Notes under the pieces: generated by a model | The model's database searches: none | Told to the model about the DNA's origin: nothing | The model's input: only the letters and a program-made list of their open reading frames with translations | Made by a program: the position numbers and the translations under genes | DNA from: JBCCXL01 sp039191605 | GTDB lineage: Bacteria; Acidobacteriota; Thermoanaerobaculia; Multivoradales; JAHZIX01 | Direction: 5' to 3' | Length of the DNA: 64,000 bases | Assembly: GCA_039191605.1 (NCBI GenBank) | Contig: JBCCXL010000011.1 | Span: forward strand, 124,001 to 188,000 | Part shown: one piece after another, positions 43,913 through 52,537 of the stretch | How the letters are laid out: each line of letters opens with the position of its first letter | How positions within the stretch are numbered: the stretch's first letter is position 1

Positions 43913-44715
43913 CACAGAACCCTCGCTTCCTTCTGCAGCTTCTGCACCAGGGTAGCCGCCGCGGTCGCGGCATCTCCCTCGATCATCTCCGCCCCTTGCC
44001 CGCTATCCGGGAAGGCGACAGAGACCGTCTCAATGCGGGAGCCCGCGGCTCCGACCACGGTAGCGTCCAGCCCTAGGTCCGCCGCCTTCAGCAGCTCCTG
44101 AGGCTTCTTCTTTGCCTTCATGATGCCCTTCAGCGAAGCATAGCGAGGGTGATTGATGCCGCTCTGCACCTCGAGCACCGCCGGCAGCGGCACTCGGGCG
44201 ATCTCATTGGTGCCACTCTCCATCTCTCGCACCACCCGGGCGCTCCCTCCGTCCTCCGCGACCTCGATCCCCATCACCAGCCAGGCGTGGGGCCAGCCGA
44301 GATGGCCGGCGAGCACGGATCCGGTGGATCCGAAGCCGACATCGTCGCTCTGGGAACCGGTGAGCACCAGATCGAAGGCCTCCTGGCCGTCTCGGGTCAG
44401 GGCGGCATGCAGCGCCCGCGCCGTGGCCAGGGCATCACCGCCGTCGAAGGCCTCGTCGCAGAGATGCACCGCCCGGTGGGCGCCCATGGCGAGCGCCTTA
44501 CGCAGCGCATCCTTCACTCGAGACGGCCCTAGACTCACTACGACGACCTCTCCCCCGCGGGCCTCGGCGATCTTCAACGCCTCCTCGAGGGCATGCTCGT
44601 CACTCTCGTTGATCTGGAAAGGAAGATCTTCCTCATTGACCCACCGGCCGGTCGTGTCGACCCGAAGCCGAGCTTCGGTGTCCGGCACCTGTTTGATACA
44701 CACTGCGATCCGCAT
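43912..44715 (-). CDS. etfB: electron transfer flavoprotein, beta subunit
   Basis: A 267-residue subunit with the AMP-binding ETF beta fold. It starts MRIAVCIKQVPDTEARLRVD, contains INESDEHALEEALKIAEARG and VLTGSQSDDVGFGSTGSVLAGHLGWPH, and the recognition loop PLPAVLEVQSGINHPRYASLKGIMKA. AAGGAGAG precedes the ATG. First gene of the etfBA operon. Confidence 0.95.
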   Translation of the reverse strand: MRIAVCIKQVPDTEARLRVDTTGRWVNEEDLPFQINESDEHALEEALKIAEARGGEVVVVSLGPSRVKDALRKALAMGAHRAVHLCDEAFDGGDALATARALHAALTRDGQEAFDLVLTGSQSDDVGFGSTGSVLAGHLGWPHAWLVMGIEVAEDGGSARVVREMESGTNEIARVPLPAVLEVQSGINHPRYASLKGIMKAKKKPQELLKAADLGLDATVVGAAGSRIETVSVAFPDSGQGAEMIEGDAATAAATLVQKLQKEARVL

Positions 44716-45217
44716 CTATGGTCTCTCCTTGAGAAGTCACTGCTTGGCAAACCCGTCGACTCCCTCGCCGTGCCTCAATGGCCCTCCCCCGCAACGGCGA
44801 GGCTCTTCAGAGCCTCACGATGAGGCGAGGGCAATCTTCATCCCGAACTGTCGAGGGCTCTCCTGACCCTGACTCCTGATGAGTTCTACCTGGGGATCGA
44901 TTCTTCGCGGGGTTCAGCCCCATGAGGGTTCACCCAGCGCCTCCAGAGGTAACTGCATCCGGAAGCCGCGATGGAGATGAGGAGAGGCACGGGATGGAGG
45001 CTCGCCGTCGGTGTCGGTCTCGAGAATCGAGACTGCCGAAAGCCGCGACGAAACGATGGCGGGTTCCGCCGAAACGGCGGACCTTCTAACACTATGCCTC
45101 ACCCGCAAAGCCCGTCAAGACAAACCGGTCGCCCCGGATATCCTCGGGGTTGGTGGTCTATCTACCCAGGCTCACAATCATCACCAGGCGAGGCGGATTC
45201 CGACTCGCCCAGGGGCC
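44716..45217. other. intergenic region without recognised gene
   Basis: About 500 bp between etfB and the glutaredoxin-like gene. It holds the etfB promoter region, but no ORF with convincing bias and no repeat was noticed. Confidence 0.4.
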
Positions 45218-45763
45218 CTATTCGAGCCCACGCTCCTCCTTGAGCCCGGCGGCACTCTCTAGCAGCGAGCGCATCAGGACCAGCTCCGGATTGAAGACGA
45301 AGAGCCGTCCATCGAAGTCCAGCGTCGGCACCACTCGTCGCCCACCACTGCGCTCCAGCACCAGAGCTTCCCAGCGATCCGAGGTATCGAGGTCGATCTC
45401 CTCGTAGTCGAAGGAGATCTCCTCCAGCAGGCGACGAGCTCGCCGGCAGTCGGGGCACCAGGTGGCACCGAAGAATCGAAGATGCCGCGTAGGAAAGGCT
45501 CTGCCCTGGATCAGGCCTTCGGCCTCTTCTTTGCTCAACCGGCAGCCCAAGGCGCGCAGCTTCCCGCCGACATCCGTCAGGGTCACCACCGGCAGATCGC
45601 TCCGAGGCGACACGCCGAGCTTGATGAGTTGGTGGGCAGCTGAGGGATCCTCGGCCAAGTCCACCGCAAAGCCGAAGCTCGGAGGCTCGAGCTCGCCATG
45701 CCGAGAGTTGAAGATGAACTGACTGGAGAGATGACCTACGGGGGATGCCGGGGAAACGGACAC
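45218..45763 (-). CDS. glutaredoxin-like protein with N-terminal extension
   Basis: About 181 residues from GTG 45763 (start uncertain; a TTG at 45844 is also open). The C-terminal part, from LRFFGATWCPDCRRARRLLEE to VPTLDFDGRLFVF, is a thioredoxin-fold glutaredoxin with the active-site CPDC and cis-Pro (VVP). The N-terminal approximately 100 residues, with PSFGFAVDLAEDPSAAHQLIKLG and LPVVTLTDVGGKLRALGCRLS, are not recognised and look like a second small alpha/beta domain. No signal peptide, so it is cytosolic. Confidence 0.65.
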   Translation of the reverse strand: MSVSPASPVGHLSSQFIFNSRHGELEPPSFGFAVDLAEDPSAAHQLIKLGVSPRSDLPVVTLTDVGGKLRALGCRLSKEEAEGLIQGRAFPTRHLRFFGATWCPDCRRARRLLEEISFDYEEIDLDTSDRWEALVLERSGGRRVVPTLDFDGRLFVFNPELVLMRSLLESAAGLKEERGLE

Positions 45764-45892
45764 GGTGTCGCTGCTTTCTATTCGAGTCTCTTGTCGGAGT
45801 CTGGGCCGGAGCCTTCGGCTCCAGTGCGGTATCCACAGAATCAATGCATCGTTGCTCCGCTGAACAGCGCGAGATCGCGGAAGCTACCACCT

Positions 45893-45956
45893 GGGCCAGC
45901 AATGCGTTGGGCCAGCAATGCGTTGGGCCAGTGGTGCGATAGGCCAGTGGTGCGAT
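45893..45956. repeat. 16-bp tandem repeat, four copies
   Basis: Units GGGCCAGCAATGCGTT (45893-45908 and 45909-45924), GGGCCAGTGGTGCGAT (45925-45940) and AGGCCAGTGGTGCGAT (45941-45956), plus a partial fifth. The 16-bp period does not preserve a reading frame. Copies 1-2 and 3-4 are nearly identical in pairs, suggesting two rounds of duplication. Confidence 0.75.
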
Positions 45957-46208
45957 AGGCCAGCGGTTTACTAGTAGAAGCCAGCCACCCGGCCCGCGGG
46001 CGAGGAAAGATGCAGTGTTTTTCGGTTGATCACAGTACCACGAATCCCCGAACGGCCGATTCGCCCCCCGCCGCTGGCAAGAACCGCCGCCCCTGGGCGT
46101 GAGCTCCACCGCCCTGTCCTTCCCTCGACGGATCGGTCAATGCCCGCGTTCGTGCACAAATAGCGCATCTGAAGCCCGGGACGGAACGATCAAAGGAAAC
46201 CTCAAAAG

Positions 46209-46230
46209 CTTGTGCACAAGTCTTGCAAGA
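46209..46230. promoter_or_regulatory. two abutting perfect palindromes
   Basis: CTTGTGCACAAG (46209-46220) is immediately followed by TCTTGCAAGA (46221-46230). Both are perfect and both have CTTG/CAAG arms, with different spacing. A related half GTGCACAA also occurs at 46152-46159. About 290 bp upstream of tolQ; an operator for an unknown regulator is a reasonable guess. Confidence 0.4.
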
Positions 46231-46514
46231 AGATGCTCTGAAGAGGATCTAGAGTATTCCAACGCATTGGATTAATGCGGCCCCAAGCCTCTCTAGAGAC
46301 ACCACCGCTGGAATCCCAGCGCGAGGTTTCCAGCAGCTCCCAGAGCCCGACCCATCGCGGCGACCGACAGCATCTTTCGATCCTTTGGACACCACCTTTT
46401 CACCCGTGCTAACGTCCATCGGATTCACTCCTAGCTGCCTCAGTCCTGTGCCCATTCTTCCCTTCTCCACCCACGATCTCACGCTCCTCAAGCCTCTAGC
46501 GTTCAGAGACTTCC

Positions 46515-47258
46515 ATGACCCAGCCCCTGCTTGCTCCCCCCCTTCTCGCCGCCGTCCCAGCCCACGGCGGATTCGATGTCTTCGGAGCCTTCCTCGAGTC
46601 CGGGCCGATGGCGAAGATCGTCTTCGCTGTTCTTCTGGCCTTTTCCCTCGGCTCCTGGGCGGTGATGATCTCCAAGTTCTTTTTGTTGCGCAAAGCGCAG
46701 CAACAGAGCGAGACCTTCCTCGAGACCTTCTATCGCTCCCGACAATTCGGCGAGATCCGTCCGGTGGCGGAGCGACTCATCGCCTCGCCTCTGGCCTCCC
46801 TCTTCAAGGTCGGCCACGACGAGATCAAGCTGCAGATGAAGATGCTCTCGGCGGAGGCCCAAGAGGCGCGGAGCGACCGACCGCGCTACCGCATTCAGAG
46901 CGTCAACGCGGTAGAGCGCAAGCTGCGGCAGGCGAAGAATGTGGAGTCCAAGATTCTCGCCAAGAACACCTCCCTGCTGGCCACCACGGCAGCCGCCACT
47001 CCCTTCATCGGCCTTTTCGGCACGGTGTGGGGCATCATGATCGCCTTCGGCGACATCGGCGCCACCGGCTCGACCTCCATCGCCACGGTGGCTCCCGGTA
47101 TCGCCGAGGCCTTGATCAACACCGCTGCCGGCCTCGGTGCGGCGATTCCTGCCTTGGTGGGCAACAACTATCTGGCGAGCAAGCTGCGAGATGTGCGCGG
47201 ACAGATGGAGGAATTCATCCTCGAATTCGTCAACCTCGCGGAGCGGAATTTCACCTGA
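46515..47258 (+). CDS. tolQ: TolQ/ExbB-family proton-channel protein
   Basis: A 247-residue inner-membrane protein with three TMs (about 30-52, 152-175 and 190-215) and a cytosolic loop of about 95 residues between TM1 and TM2. The conserved TM2-TM3 signatures TTAAATPFIGLFGTVWGIM and TAAGLGAAIPALVGNNYL are present, including the Thr and Glu/Gly-rich pore positions. It is the first gene of a tolQ-tolR-tolA-like-tolB-pal-cpoB operon. The operon context (tolB and pal) makes TolQ more likely than ExbB. Confidence 0.93.
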   Translation: MTQPLLAPPLLAAVPAHGGFDVFGAFLESGPMAKIVFAVLLAFSLGSWAVMISKFFLLRKAQQQSETFLETFYRSRQFGEIRPVAERLIASPLASLFKVGHDEIKLQMKMLSAEAQEARSDRPRYRIQSVNAVERKLRQAKNVESKILAKNTSLLATTAAATPFIGLFGTVWGIMIAFGDIGATGSTSIATVAPGIAEALINTAAGLGAAIPALVGNNYLASKLRDVRGQMEEFILEFVNLAERNFT

Positions 47259-47288
47259 CCCGATTCATTCTTTAGGACAACTTGCCTG

Positions 47289-47726
47289 ATGGCCTTCACC
47301 CCTCAAGATCCAGATGCTGAAGATGCCCTGTTGGGCGAGATCAACGTAACGCCCCTAGTGGACGTGATGTTGGTCCTTCTCATCATCTTCATGATCGCGG
47401 CCCCGATGCTCCATCAGGGCATCGAGGTGGCCTTGCCGCAGGCGACCGCCGAGCCGCTGCCGATGCGCACCGACGACCCTCTGGTGCTGTCCATCGATGC
47501 TGGTGGACTGATCTTCATCGAGGACGATCCGGTGGACGACAGCCTGCTGGTAGACAAGCTGCAGGCCCTGATCGCTGCGCGGGGAGACGACACCGTCTTC
47601 CTCAAGGGAGATCGGGAGGTGCCCTACGGGCGAGTGGTGCAGGTCCTCGACATGCTCTATCAGAACGACATCACCAGAGTCGGCATGGTGACCGAAGCCG
47701 CCGAAGGGAATTCAGGTCGCCGCTGA
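47289..47726 (+). CDS. tolR: TolR/ExbD-family protein
   Basis: A 145-residue protein with one N-terminal TM (about 18-38: NVTPLVDVMLVLLIIFMIAAP) that contains the essential Asp (LVDVML) for proton use, and a periplasmic domain (EVALPQATAEPL, then FLKGDREVPYGRVVQVLDMLYQND). Located 30 bp after tolQ. It works with TolQ as the energising motor of the Tol-Pal system. Confidence 0.95.
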   Translation: MAFTPQDPDAEDALLGEINVTPLVDVMLVLLIIFMIAAPMLHQGIEVALPQATAEPLPMRTDDPLVLSIDAGGLIFIEDDPVDDSLLVDKLQALIAARGDDTVFLKGDREVPYGRVVQVLDMLYQNDITRVGMVTEAAEGNSGRR

Positions 47727-47759
47727 GGCTGCTCCCAGCGATTGAGCCCGCTCCCCATC

Positions 47760-48554
47760 ATGTCGACCCCAGCCTCTCAGCCCACCGCCGTCTCCAGCCT
47801 TTTCCTGCGGCACCGGTCGACTCCTTTCGCTTCCCTCGGGCTTGCCCTCGCGGTCTTTCTCCACGCCGTCGTCCTGGCGTCGGCTCTGCTCTTGCCCAAA
47901 TTGTTGGAGAAGCCGAAGAAGGCCCTGGAATTCGTCGAGGTCCAGGTGGTGCCCCTGGCGGCGCTGGGGGTTTCGAATCCCCCTCCCCCGGATCCCCAGC
48001 CCCGGCGCCAGGCACCGCCGCCACCGGAGCCCGAGCCCTCTCCCCCACCGCCCTCGGAGCCGGTGATCTCTCAGCCGCGATCCGAGCCGCCGCCGAATCG
48101 CCAGCCGCCCCCACCAGAGCCGGTGCGCCCACCACCGCCGCAGCCGGTGCAGCCGCAACCGGTCCCGCCCCAGCCGGTGCAGCCGCAGCCGGTCAACGCC
48201 ACTCCCGCGCCCCAGGGCTCCGAGAGCGGATCTCCCCGCGGGCGAGCGCAATTCGGGGCCGCGGTAGCGGCTCTCGACAATCCAGACTTCACCTACAGCT
48301 ACTACGTCGAGCGCATGGTGGCGCTGATTCGATCCCGCTGGACTCGCCCCCAGGCGCCGGAAGGAACCGAGACGGTGCTGCGTTTTCGCATTGGCAAGAA
48401 CGGCAGCGTCGAGGAGGTCACGGTCGTCGAGACGTCGTCGAATCGAGCCTTCGACGAGGCCGCCGCCCGCGCCGTGCGCACCGCCGCACCCTTCCCTCCC
48501 CTGCCGGCGGGCTACCGCCACGATTCCCTCGGGGTTACGCTCAACGTGCGCTGA
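47760..48554 (+). CDS. tolA: TonB/TolA-like protein with proline-rich periplasmic spacer
   Basis: A 264-residue protein from ATG 47760 (a TTG at 47742 is possible). A single N-terminal TM (FASLGLALAVFLHAVVLASALLL) is followed by a long Pro/Glu/Gln-rich spacer of about 110 residues (PPPPDPQPRRQAPPPPEPEP, PVQPQPVPPQPVQPQP). The C-terminal TonB-like domain (RFRIGKNGSVEEVTVVETSS, then FPPLPAGYRHDSLGVTLNV) has the typical YPxxA-less energiser fold. It occupies the TolA position between tolR and tolB, but the spacer is proline-rich like TonB rather than alpha-helical. Confidence 0.8.
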   Translation: MSTPASQPTAVSSLFLRHRSTPFASLGLALAVFLHAVVLASALLLPKLLEKPKKALEFVEVQVVPLAALGVSNPPPPDPQPRRQAPPPPEPEPSPPPPSEPVISQPRSEPPPNRQPPPPEPVRPPPPQPVQPQPVPPQPVQPQPVNATPAPQGSESGSPRGRAQFGAAVAALDNPDFTYSYYVERMVALIRSRWTRPQAPEGTETVLRFRIGKNGSVEEVTVVETSSNRAFDEAAARAVRTAAPFPPLPAGYRHDSLGVTLNVR

Positions 48555-48657
48555 GGGTTCCCGCCAGCTCCCCGCAGCTCCCAGAGGCTGTCGCCCAAAA
48601 TTCGCTCCCGCATCCAGGCCTCCAATTCGCTCAACGCAGAACCGACCCGGAGACGCC

Positions 48658-50067
48658 ATGAAGCCACCCGTTCTCTTCGCCCCCACCGCCCTCCTCAACC
48701 GCTGCCTCGTGTTCTTGGGGCTCCTCGCCGCTCTGAGCTTCCCTGGGACAGCGAGCGCACAGTCGCAGGCGCCGCCGGAGGACAGCCTGGATCCCAGCAG
48801 CGCCGGGCAGGCCCTGGGCGATGAGGTGGTGGTCGATCTCTACGGGGAAGGGCGCCCACGCTTCGCCCTCGCCTACCCCGCTCCGGTGGCGGCTGAAAAC
48901 CTCTCCGAGGAGGCGAGGCGAGCGGCGGCGGAGCTCGATCAGGTGCTGCGGGAGGACCTGGAATACACCCGGGCCTTCGACATTCAGGGGCCGGCGGCGC
49001 TCTCCACTCTCCAGCTCACCGGCACTCCCGCCCGTGACCAGCAGCTGTATCGCTCCCTCGGCAACGAGCTCCTGCTGCTCACCAACGTCAGCGCCAGCGG
49101 CGGCAATCGCCTGGTCTTCGAAGGGCGCTTGCTGGACCTCTCCAACGGCGAGCCCATCGTCGGCAAGCGCTATCAGGCGACCTTCGACGTCGCCCGCTCC
49201 ATCGCCCACACCTTCGCCGATCAGGTCGCTCTCTTCGTCCTCGGGCGCCCCGGTCTAGCGCGCACCTCCGTCGCCTTCACCTCCGACCGCTCCGGCCACA
49301 AGGAGCTCTTCCTGATGGATTACGACGGCCGGGGCCAGCGCAGGATCACCAATCACACCTCGATCTCCCTCTCCCCCGATTGGCACCCCAATAGCGAAAC
49401 CTTGATCTACAACGCCTACCTCGGCGGCCCGCCGAGCGTCTACAGCGTCGATCTCAGCACCGGCAAGAAGACCACCCTGGTGCAGGACGGGCGCCACAAC
49501 CTCAATCCGTCCTTCTCCCCCGACGGTCGGCGCATCGCCTTCGCCCGCTCCCTGGACGGCAATACCGAGATCTTCGTCTCCAACGCCGACGGCACCAACG
49601 CCCAGCGCATCACCCGCTCCGGCGCCATCGACGCCAACCCCTCCTGGAGCCCCGACGGCCGCAGCATCGCCTTCACCTCCAGCCGGGTGGGCAATCCCAA
49701 CATCTTCGTGATGGACGGTGATGGATCGAACCTGCGCCGCCTCACCTTCGAGGGTCAGTACAACGACGGCGCCAGCTGGAATCCCGACGGCACCCAAATC
49801 GTTTACGCCTCACGGCGAAACGGTCACTTCCAGATCGCCATCACCGATGTCGTGACCCTCGAGACCCAGGTGCTGACCAAAGGCACCAGCGACAAGGAGC
49901 AGCCCTCCTTCTCCCCCGATGGACGCCGCATTGTCTTTACCGGGAAACGCCGCGGCGTTTCTCAGATCTACTCCATGGACGTCGATGGACGTTATCTCCG
50001 ACAACTGACCCAGGACGGCAACAATTCTTCCCCATCGTGGTCCCCCTATCCGGCGGAAACCCGCTAG
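48658..50067 (+). CDS. tolB: TolB, periplasmic Tol-Pal protein
   Basis: A 469-residue exported protein with signal peptide (MKPPVLFAPTALLNRCLVFL through FPGTASA). The N-terminal TolB domain spans about 60-200. A six-bladed beta-propeller of PD40/WD-like repeats follows, each with SPDGRRIAF or WSPDGRSIAF-type segments (NPSFSPDGRRIAFARS, NPSWSPDGRSIAFTSS, QPSFSPDGRRIVFTGK). The start at ATG 48658 is preceded by CGGAG. TolB bridges TolA and Pal in the periplasm and supports outer-membrane constriction. Confidence 0.95.
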   Translation: MKPPVLFAPTALLNRCLVFLGLLAALSFPGTASAQSQAPPEDSLDPSSAGQALGDEVVVDLYGEGRPRFALAYPAPVAAENLSEEARRAAAELDQVLREDLEYTRAFDIQGPAALSTLQLTGTPARDQQLYRSLGNELLLLTNVSASGGNRLVFEGRLLDLSNGEPIVGKRYQATFDVARSIAHTFADQVALFVLGRPGLARTSVAFTSDRSGHKELFLMDYDGRGQRRITNHTSISLSPDWHPNSETLIYNAYLGGPPSVYSVDLSTGKKTTLVQDGRHNLNPSFSPDGRRIAFARSLDGNTEIFVSNADGTNAQRITRSGAIDANPSWSPDGRSIAFTSSRVGNPNIFVMDGDGSNLRRLTFEGQYNDGASWNPDGTQIVYASRRNGHFQIAITDVVTLETQVLTKGTSDKEQPSFSPDGRRIVFTGKRRGVSQIYSMDVDGRYLRQLTQDGNNSSPSWSPYPAETR

Positions 50068-50186
50068 ATTCTTGACTTACGGCGTTGCTGGGGCCTTCTC
50101 CGGTCTGGTACAGTACGCCCCGAACAGATCCTGTTCAAAGATCACCTTTTCCAGCAAAAAGATCAGCTCTTGAGGAGATGAATAGA

Positions 50187-50756
50187 ATGAGCCGCACGTG
50201 GATGGTCGGGTTTGCCGTATTTTGCGTGGCGCTATTGCTAGCCGCCTGCGCCCCCAAGGAAGAGCCCACGCAGCCTACGGAACTCGAAGTCGAAACCAAG
50301 CCCGTCGAGCAGCCCAAGGAAGTGCCGCCGCCGCCGGCTCCGCCCGTCGAGGAAGACGTCCAGGAGACTCCCTGGTACGAGAACAAGAGCCTCCGGGAGC
50401 TCAACGAGGAGGCCGAGCGCCGCGGCTTCCACCCGAGCATCTACTTCGACTTCGACAAGGCTGATCTCACCGACACCTCACGCCAGAAGCTCACCGAGAA
50501 TGCCCGCTTCCTGGCGGAGAACCCGACCCTCAAGGTGACCGTCGAAGGCCATTGTGACGAGCGCGGAACCACCGACTACAACCTGGCCCTCGGCGACCGT
50601 CGCGCCAACACCGCGAAGGACTTCACCACCGACCTGAACGTCGATGCCAGCCGACTGCGCACCATCAGCTACGGCGAGGAGCGCCCGGTGTGCACCGAGT
50701 CCACCGAATCCTGCTGGGCCCGCAACCGCCGCGCCTTCTTCGTCCTCGGCTTCTGA
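50187..50756 (+). CDS. pal: Pal, peptidoglycan-associated lipoprotein
   Basis: A 189-residue lipoprotein. The lipobox LLAAC puts the acylated Cys at about residue 20. A short Pro/Glu-rich linker precedes an OmpA-like domain (HPSIYFDFDKADLTDTSRQK, NPTLKVTVEGHCDERGTTDY, GDRRANTAKDF), which binds diaminopimelate-containing peptidoglycan. ATG 50187 has GGAG at 9-bp spacing and is preferred over ATG 50178, where GAGGAG is too close. Confidence 0.95.
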   Translation: MSRTWMVGFAVFCVALLLAACAPKEEPTQPTELEVETKPVEQPKEVPPPPAPPVEEDVQETPWYENKSLRELNEEAERRGFHPSIYFDFDKADLTDTSRQKLTENARFLAENPTLKVTVEGHCDERGTTDYNLALGDRRANTAKDFTTDLNVDASRLRTISYGEERPVCTESTESCWARNRRAFFVLGF

Positions 50757-50890
50757 GCCTGATTCGCTCTCGACCTCTCTAGAGCAAGAGAGCTTGCTCC
50801 GGAGGGTGAGGGGATTCCTCCTCTCTCCTCCAGAGTGGTGTTTCGCGGCAAGCCCTCGGTGAACCCCGACCGCTGAAGGGCCCATCTCTC

Positions 50891-50923
50891 GAGTCCGGAT
50901 CGCCATCCTCGCGATCCGGACTC
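50891..50923 (+). terminator. hairpin terminator after pal
   Basis: GAGTCCGGATCGC (50891-50903) pairs with GCGATCCGGACTC (50911-50923), a perfect 13-bp stem with a 7-nt loop, followed by TTCGTTT. It probably separates tolQRAB-pal transcription from cpoB, at least partially. Confidence 0.8.
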
Positions 50924-51035
50924 TTCGTTTCCACCTCGCACCCGCGAGGGTCTAGCGTCTCAGCTCGTGCCTCAGCTAGCGTCTCAGGTGATCACCCAAC
51001 GACCGCACCGCCTTCCCTGGACTCCATCTCCCGCC

Positions 51036-51905
51036 ATGAGCTCTCCCTCCCAGCTGCCCTCCCTCCCCCTCCGCGGGACTCAACAATACAAGCCCCGTAG
51101 CTGGCGTTCTCTGCGCCTGCCCATGCTGCTCGCCCTCGCCGTGCTGATGCTTCCCTCGACGGGCTGTACTTCCGGTCAGGAGCTGGAAAACCTTCAGACC
51201 CAGCTTGCGGACCTCCAGCGGCAGATTCTGGAGATCCAGCGCCAAATGCCTAACCGGGGCGACATCGAGGCTCTGCAGCGGCAGCTGGACGAGCTCCAGC
51301 TCGCCGACAACCAGCGGGCGGAGAATCAGGCGGCCAAGCTGATCCAGCTCACCCAAAGCCTCGAGACGCTGGATGACGCCATCGCTGATCAAAGCTCCCA
51401 AATTGGCCGCTTCGAGAAGACCCTCGATCAAGCGGTGCAGGAGTTCAAGGCTGCCCGCGCCAGCGCCGCCAACGCCGCGCCGCCACCACCTCCGGTCACC
51501 ATTCCGGCGGTGAGCAGCCAAGATCCCGAGAGCCTCTACCGCGCCGGCTACAATGACTACCTGCGAGGTAACTTCGACCTCGCCATCGATCAATTCCAGC
51601 TCTTCATCTCCACCTTCGCGGACGACGAGCTGATCGACAACGCGATTTACTGGCTCGGAGAGTCCTATTACCGCCAAGGCAAGTTTCGCCTCGCGGTGGG
51701 CCAATTCGATACCGTTCTCTCCCGCTACCCCTCCAGCGACAAGGTGGCCAGCTCCCTGCTGAAGAAGGGCTATGCCTACCTCGAGCTGGGAGAACGCTCC
51801 GAAGGGATCCTCCAGCTCCAGCGCCTGATGCGCCAATACCCCGGCAGCGATGAGGCCAATCTTGCACAGCAGCGGCTCGAAGACCTCGGCGTTCTCACCG
51901 ATTGA
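51036..51905 (+). CDS. cpoB: CpoB/YbgF-like TPR lipoprotein
   Basis: A 289-residue lipoprotein. The start ATG 51036 leads to a hydrophobic segment (LRLPMLLALAVLMLPSTGC) with lipobox Cys at about residue 45, unusually late because of a long n-region. A coiled coil follows at about 50-130 (ELENLQTQLADLQRQILEIQ), then TPRs (YRAGYNDYLRGNFDLAIDQF, AIYWLGESYYRQGKFRLAVG). CpoB coordinates PBP1b and the Tol machine. It is located downstream of pal as in the canonical operon. Confidence 0.88.
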   Translation: MSSPSQLPSLPLRGTQQYKPRSWRSLRLPMLLALAVLMLPSTGCTSGQELENLQTQLADLQRQILEIQRQMPNRGDIEALQRQLDELQLADNQRAENQAAKLIQLTQSLETLDDAIADQSSQIGRFEKTLDQAVQEFKAARASAANAAPPPPPVTIPAVSSQDPESLYRAGYNDYLRGNFDLAIDQFQLFISTFADDELIDNAIYWLGESYYRQGKFRLAVGQFDTVLSRYPSSDKVASSLLKKGYAYLELGERSEGILQLQRLMRQYPGSDEANLAQQRLEDLGVLTD

Positions 51906-52003
51906 TCGAGACATACTTTCCCAACGGGCAAGTCGGCTCAGAGACAGCTGATTCAACCGAAGACTGAACCAAGGAAAAACTATCCGAGACGGCGCGGCTC
52001 GAT

Positions 52004-52032
52004 TTGACGGAAGGCAGCGTTCCTGCTATCTT
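52004..52032 (+). promoter_or_regulatory. sigma70-type promoter for rpsT leader
   Basis: TTGACG (52004-52009) and TATCTT (52027-52032) are separated by 17 bp. Transcription would start near 52039, leaving a leader of about 225 nt before rpsT. Confidence 0.5.
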
Positions 52033-52038
52033 TCGCCG

Positions 52039-52092
52039 AGTCGCACGGGCCAGGATGTCTCCTTGAGGAGCTTCCACCGTTGCGACTCCTTT
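52039..52092 (+). ncRNA. structured rpsT leader (possible attenuator or small RNA)
   Basis: AGTCGCA (52039-52045) can pair with TGCGACT (52081-52087) around an inner hairpin CTCC-TTGA-GGAG (52059-52070), with CCTTTTG directly after the outer stem. It starts at the predicted transcription start. It could be an intrinsic terminator/attenuator controlled by S20, or a short RNA. No known family recognised. Confidence 0.4.
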
Positions 52093-52264
52093 TGTTATGG
52101 GATCAATCCACCGCTCAGCCTGCCGTCGCGACCTCTTCTGAAGATACAGCTCCTCTGAAGTTCAGCTGTCCAGGTCCCATCGACCGGCCCCGGAAAGTGG
52201 CCCAATAGCCCACCGTTCATCGTCAGTATCCAGTAGAGATTCGATTCAAGGAGATTCAAGCCTT

Positions 52265-52537
52265 ATGGCGAATTCCAAGCAGGCCGAGAAGCGGCATCGC
52301 CAGAACCTTCGCAGCCGAGCGCGCAACCGCTCTCATCGCTCCCGCATGCGTTCCGCCATCAAGACCCTGCGGGCCGCCGTTGCCGAGGGCAACCTGGAGC
52401 AGGCTCAGGCGCTCCTGCCGGAGACCCTGAAGGTGATCGACTCCACTGCCTCTAGCCAGGTCATTCACCGCAACGCTGCGGCCCGGCACAAGAGTCGGCT
52501 GACCCGCGCGGTGAATCAGCTAGCTGCCGCTAGCTGA
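52265..52537 (+). CDS. rpsT: 30S ribosomal protein S20
   Basis: A 90-residue, very basic three-helix ribosomal protein binding 16S rRNA early in assembly. It starts MANSKQAEKRHRQNLRSRAR, contains NRSHRSRMRSAIKTLRAAV and ends with RHKSRLTRAVNQLAAAS, all typical of bS20. It is monocistronic with its own promoter and a downstream terminator. Confidence 0.97.
   Translation: MANSKQAEKRHRQNLRSRARNRSHRSRMRSAIKTLRAAVAEGNLEQAQALLPETLKVIDSTASSQVIHRNAAARHKSRLTRAVNQLAAAS

Larger units (their letters stand above)
45764..46514. other. repeat- and palindrome-rich intergenic region upstream of tolQ
   Basis: No gene with ribosome-binding site and bias is seen. The region contains four tandem copies of a 16-bp unit and two abutting perfect palindromes, listed separately. 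The tolQ promoter should lie near its right end. Confidence 0.4.
51906..52264. other. intergenic region between cpoB and rpsT
   Basis: Contains the promoter and the structured leader listed separately and an uncharacterised stretch 52093-52250 without ORF. The leader is longer than needed for simple translation of S20. Confidence 0.5.

Noticed and set aside
48391..48657. N-terminal extension of TolB
   Set aside because: The upstream in-frame part overlaps the tolA-like gene in another frame; ATG 48658 begins a proper signal peptide with ribosome-binding site.
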